Below, piece after piece: positions 61,112 through 64,000 of a DNA stretch of 64,000 bases. The position numbers and the translations under genes are program-made. Origin of the DNA: UBA7672 sp044224605 (GTDB lineage: Bacteria > Pseudomonadota > Alphaproteobacteria > Caulobacterales > Hyphomonadaceae); NCBI GenBank assembly GCA_044224605.1, contig JBGAKC010000010.1:60793-124792 (forward strand). The letters run 5' to 3'. Positions within the stretch are counted from its first letter, which is position 1; every line of letters starts with the position of its first letter. The notes under the pieces are model-generated. The model saw nothing but the letters and a program-made list of their open reading frames with translations. It made no database searches and had not been told where the DNA came from.

Positions 61112-62431
61112 TTGAGTGAACTCAGCGATCTGATCGAGGCGGCGAGCCTCGCTCCGGGCAAGAGCGGCCTGCTGAAGGCCGTGATCCGGGCGGCGGAGGA
61201 GGCTGTCGAGCCGGAAGAGGCCTCACGCTGGCTGTCGAGCGTTGTCCCGGCGCAGTACGAGGTCGACGCCAGGATCATGGCGGCGGAGTTCCTCGCCGAT
61301 CAGGGCGACATGCAGGCGGCTGTGCGCTGGACTGACGGGACCGAACCGAAGCTGTGCGTGGCGCGAGCGCGGATGCTGCTCGATGCGGGACGCACGGGCG
61401 AGGCGGCGGAGGCCTATCGCGAGGGCGTGACGGCGGACCCCTCGCTGAATGACGAATCTCTGGATGCAGTGCTGACGCCCCGGCAGGCGTCGGTGGGCGG
61501 CAATGTGGTGAGCCTGCGTGGCGGGCGCGTGCCGGCGGCCGATGAGGCTGCGCCGGTCAATCGCACCGGGCGCGAGCCCAAGACGTTCGTGGATGTCGGC
61601 GGGCTTGAGGAGGTCAAGAAGGACATCTCGCGCAAGATCATCCTTCCGTTCCGCAACCCCTCGCTGTTCGGCAAGTTCAAACGCAAGGCCGGTGGCGGCG
61701 TGCTGCTCTATGGTCCTCCCGGTTGCGGCAAGACGATGATGGCGCGCGCGACTGCGGGCGAGGTTGGCGCGAGCTTCATCTCGATCGAGATCGCGGAAAT
61801 CCTCGACATGTATATCGGCCAGTCGGAGAAGCGGCTGGCCTCGGCGTTCGAGACGGCGCGGTCGGGAACGCCGGCTGTGCTGTTCTTTGACGAGATCGAG
61901 GCGCTGGCGGCGCGGAGGCGCTTCGGCCATGCGGACCATGGCGCGAGCCTTGTCTCAACCTTCCTCAACGAACTCGATGGGGTGAACGCCAGCAATGAAG
62001 GGATCCTCGTGCTTGCGGCGACCAACGTGCCGTGGGCGATCGACACAGCCTTCCGCAGGCCGGGCCGGTTCGATCGGGTGATCTTCATCCCACCGCCGGA
62101 CCGCGAAGCACGCGCTGCGATCCTGCGCATGGCGATGCAGGACCGGCCACAGGAGGGCGTGAACCTCGATCCGATCGCGCAGGCGACCTCGGGATTCTCT
62201 GGCGCCGATCTTGTCGGGCTCGTGGAGGAGGCGTGCGACCTTGCGATCGAGGAAAGCCTCGAAAGCGGAGAGGTCGCGCCGATCCGGCAGAAGCACCTCG
62301 CAGAAGCGGCGAAAGCGCGTAAGCCGACGACGCTGGAATGGCTGTCGCAGGCCCGCAACTACGCCAGGTATTCGAACGAGGGCGGGCTTTATGACGACGT
62401 GACGGCCTTCCTCGACAAGCATTCCAGGTAG
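61112..62431 (+). CDS. AAA+ ATPase with N-terminal TPR-like region
   Basis: A 439-residue protein with TTG start (61112) behind GGGATGGGAAG. The N-terminal 125 residues are TPR-like helices (YEVDARIMAAEFLADQGDMQ, GRTGEAAEAYREGVTADPS). The AAA domain (155-415) has VDVGGLEEVKKDISRKIILP, Walker A GPPGCGKT (201-208), Walker B LFFDEIEAL (257-265) and FRRPGRFDRVIFIPPPDREA with Arg fingers. It is a single-ring classic AAA protein of the spastin/katanin-like or CDC48 type. It is 12 bp from the next TPR gene, so the two probably form a complex. Confidence 0.87.
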   Translation: MSELSDLIEAASLAPGKSGLLKAVIRAAEEAVEPEEASRWLSSVVPAQYEVDARIMAAEFLADQGDMQAAVRWTDGTEPKLCVARARMLLDAGRTGEAAEAYREGVTADPSLNDESLDAVLTPRQASVGGNVVSLRGGRVPAADEAAPVNRTGREPKTFVDVGGLEEVKKDISRKIILPFRNPSLFGKFKRKAGGGVLLYGPPGCGKTMMARATAGEVGASFISIEIAEILDMYIGQSEKRLASAFETARSGTPAVLFFDEIEALAARRRFGHADHGASLVSTFLNELDGVNASNEGILVLAATNVPWAIDTAFRRPGRFDRVIFIPPPDREARAAILRMAMQDRPQEGVNLDPIAQATSGFSGADLVGLVEEACDLAIEESLESGEVAPIRQKHLAEAAKARKPTTLEWLSQARNYARYSNEGGLYDDVTAFLDKHSR

Positions 62432-62443
62432 GGAGCCGCCGGG

Positions 62444-63439
62444 GTGGACGCCTCCCGCGACGCCAACGAGCAGGCCGTCCTTGCGCTCATGCGCGCGGGC
62501 AATCTGCGCGGGGCGGAGGCGCGGCTGCGGACGATGCTGTCGGAAAATCCCGAAGATGCGCGCGCCATGGCGCTGCTGGCGCATTGCATGTTCGAGAACA
62601 GGAGGAAGAAGGAAGGTCTGGAGCTGGCGCGAGCGGCTGCGCTGGCGGAGCCGGACGATAAGCTGGTGCGTTCGGTGCTGGCCTACGCGCTGCAGGTCAC
62701 GGGGCGCGATCGAAAGACCCGCGAGGAAGCCTTGCAGCTGGCCGAGGATGTCGCGGCGGACAATCCTGAGGATTCCGACGCGCTCTACGGGCTGGCGGTG
62801 GCGCGGTTGAGCGCGAACGAGGACCTGAGATTCAAGGAGCGCGACAGGTTGCGGAACCAGGTGACCGCGCGCGACCTGTTCGACGATGCAGAGCGGTTTG
62901 CGCAGGATGCATCTGAACTGGTCAACGTAGCGCACTTGCGGCTCGGCCAGTGGGATTATGCGGCGGCGGAAGCCTTGGCGCGGCGAGCGATGCTGCTCGA
63001 TCCGACGCGGGCGGTCGCATTCCGGGTTCTCGCCGAATGTGCGCTCGCGGACAGGCGGGTGGACGAGGCGTATGACATGGCGCTGGAGGCGCTGCGTCTT
63101 TCGCCGGGCGACAGGGAGACCATGCGCCTGCTGGTGCGCACGCGGGCGCGCCGTGGAAGGACGCTGCGACCATTCCTCTCCGGCATCGACTGGATCATGG
63201 AGATGGACCGGACGGGGCTGGTGATCGTAACGCTGCTGATGATCGTGCTGGGCGCTGCGCTGGCGGTGTCGGTGCAATACGATATTGCGCGCATTGCGAT
63301 GGGACGGCCTCCCGCCGTGGTGTTGTCCGCCGCGCTGGTCCTGGGACTGGCCTATGCTTTGGTCTGCTACGGGACGGCGGTATTCTCGCGCTGGCGCATC
63401 CGCCGTGATCTCAGGCGCGTCTCGCTGCCGGACTTCTGA
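62444..63439 (+). CDS. TPR protein with C-terminal membrane helices
   Basis: A 331-residue protein with GTG start (62444) 12 bp after the AAA gene. TPR helices run from residue 10 to about 235 (NLRGAEARLRTMLSENPED, EEALQLAEDVAADNPEDSDA, YAAAEALARRAMLLDPTRAV, VDEAYDMALEALRLSPGD). Two membrane helices follow, about 260-280 and 290-315 (TGLVIVTLLMIVLGAALAV). A basic end (RWRIRRDLRRV) lies in the cytoplasm. A membrane tether for the preceding AAA+ protein is the natural inference. Confidence 0.75.
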   Translation: MDASRDANEQAVLALMRAGNLRGAEARLRTMLSENPEDARAMALLAHCMFENRRKKEGLELARAAALAEPDDKLVRSVLAYALQVTGRDRKTREEALQLAEDVAADNPEDSDALYGLAVARLSANEDLRFKERDRLRNQVTARDLFDDAERFAQDASELVNVAHLRLGQWDYAAAEALARRAMLLDPTRAVAFRVLAECALADRRVDEAYDMALEALRLSPGDRETMRLLVRTRARRGRTLRPFLSGIDWIMEMDRTGLVIVTLLMIVLGAALAVSVQYDIARIAMGRPPAVVLSAALVLGLAYALVCYGTAVFSRWRIRRDLRRVSLPDF

Positions 63440-63539
63440 GGCCCGATACAATTCGCGACGATTTCGGCCGTTGGCCGCCATCTTTCCGCTACGGCGCAAG
63501 GCGAGTGTCGGCTCAGGGGAAGATCGTGGAGCTGCACTC

Positions 63540-64000
63540 ATGTCGTCCAGATTGCCCGTTGTCGCGAGATCGCGGTTTCGTTCACTTGCCGCCGGACTGG
63601 CTTCCGGGGCGGTGCTGGCGGTGGCGGCGCCATTCGCCAGCGCACAGGAAACGCCCGATGCGCAATGGGGGCAGGCAGCGCCCGGCGGCGGCATCTCGGT
63701 GCGCGCACAGATCGATGTGATGTACCAGCCGCCCGATGGCGGCCCTGCCGTGCTGATGCAGAACGCCTTCCAGACCGGCGCCGAGGGTCAGAACCTTTCA
63801 AGCGAATACGTCTTCGAGATCCTGAACCGCGCCGTGCTGGCCGGGGTCGACCAGGCGCTGGCCAAGGGCGCGAGGGAGGGGCGGATCAGCGTGGTGGCGA
63901 CGTGCTACGCCTACGGCCTGTCGGAAGAGGGCGTGCATTCGCTGACGCCCATGGGCGTGTTCATCAACACGACCGACATGGACGTGGTCGATGGCAAGGC
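63540..64000 (+). CDS. exported protein, partial (runs off the window)
   Basis: At least 153 residues from ATG 63540, with a signal peptide ending ASAQE (about 36). The mature part reads ISVRAQIDVMYQPPDGGPAV, FQTGAEGQNLSSEYVFEILN and VATCYAYGLSEEGVHSLTPM. The segment after the signal looks folded, with Cys near residue 122. No family recognised. It is 100 bp after the AAA/TPR pair and may be secreted by or linked to it. Confidence 0.6.
   Translation, partial: MSSRLPVVARSRFRSLAAGLASGAVLAVAAPFASAQETPDAQWGQAAPGGGISVRAQIDVMYQPPDGGPAVLMQNAFQTGAEGQNLSSEYVFEILNRAVLAGVDQALAKGAREGRISVVATCYAYGLSEEGVHSLTPMGVFINTTDMDVVDGK

Overview
The window is GC-rich, gene-dense chromosomal DNA from an alphaproteobacterium. 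A Caulobacterales/Hyphomonadaceae-like organism is my best guess. The evidence is the gene content: RegB/SenC/RegA, a FixL/FixJ-type pair, a TonB-dependent receptor, IalB, MHS-type MFS, GFA and DUF6351 proteins, and the rimP-nusA-ylxR-infB order. I see no rRNA, tRNA or CRISPR array.

Layout. 1-180 is the 3' end of gyrB, followed by an N-terminally truncated aquaporin on the minus strand. 986-4594 is a tight three-gene operon (YaiO-type outer-membrane barrel, membrane-anchored HEAT protein, processive GT2 glycosyltransferase) that looks like an exopolysaccharide module. 4785-6110 is a graveyard: a TIR-TolB-like gene with an internal stop and a frameshift, cut by the left end of an IS3-type element, then a hotdog thioesterase relic. 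6319-11896 has an MliC-type lipoprotein, a periplasmic cyclophilin, a membrane-anchored TIR protein, a secreted TPR protein and a large membrane HEAT protein. 12340-16410 has a methyltransferase, a shattered phage/GTA terminase and a FixL/FixJ-like pair. 16411-25646 has a TonB-dependent receptor, a second intact TIR protein, a YgjP-like metallopeptidase, a large lipoprotein and a GFA protein.

25874-32238 holds small proteins, SCO(SenC)/RegB/RegA redox signalling, another GFA, IalB and a GNAT protein. 32227-34956 carries an ECF42-type sigma factor with its DGPF/YciI partner and a MerR-P-loop fusion. 35092-44299 carries an NAD-binding protein, rlmN broken by an exact 140-bp tandem duplication, an MFS transporter, NTF2-like proteins, a beta-carbonic anhydrase, a TetR regulator, a CxxxC TPR protein and a c-type cytochrome-like lipoprotein. 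44551-50658 is rimP-nusA-ylxR-infB; rbfA lies 7.6 kb further on at 58287, beyond a DUF6351 protein, a CheY-like regulator, an SPFH-Arc-small membrane protein module with a long palindromic operator, an orphan flagellar-rod-like gene and ada. 58674-64000 carries udk, fabI and a TPR-AAA+/TPR-membrane/secreted-protein cluster that runs off the window.

The least ordinary items are the SPFH-Arc module with its 32-bp near-perfect palindrome, the rlmN duplication that removes the catalytic cysteine, the YaiO-HEAT-GT2 operon, the three TIR loci, the MerR-ATPase fusion, and a small dispersed palindromic repeat present four times.
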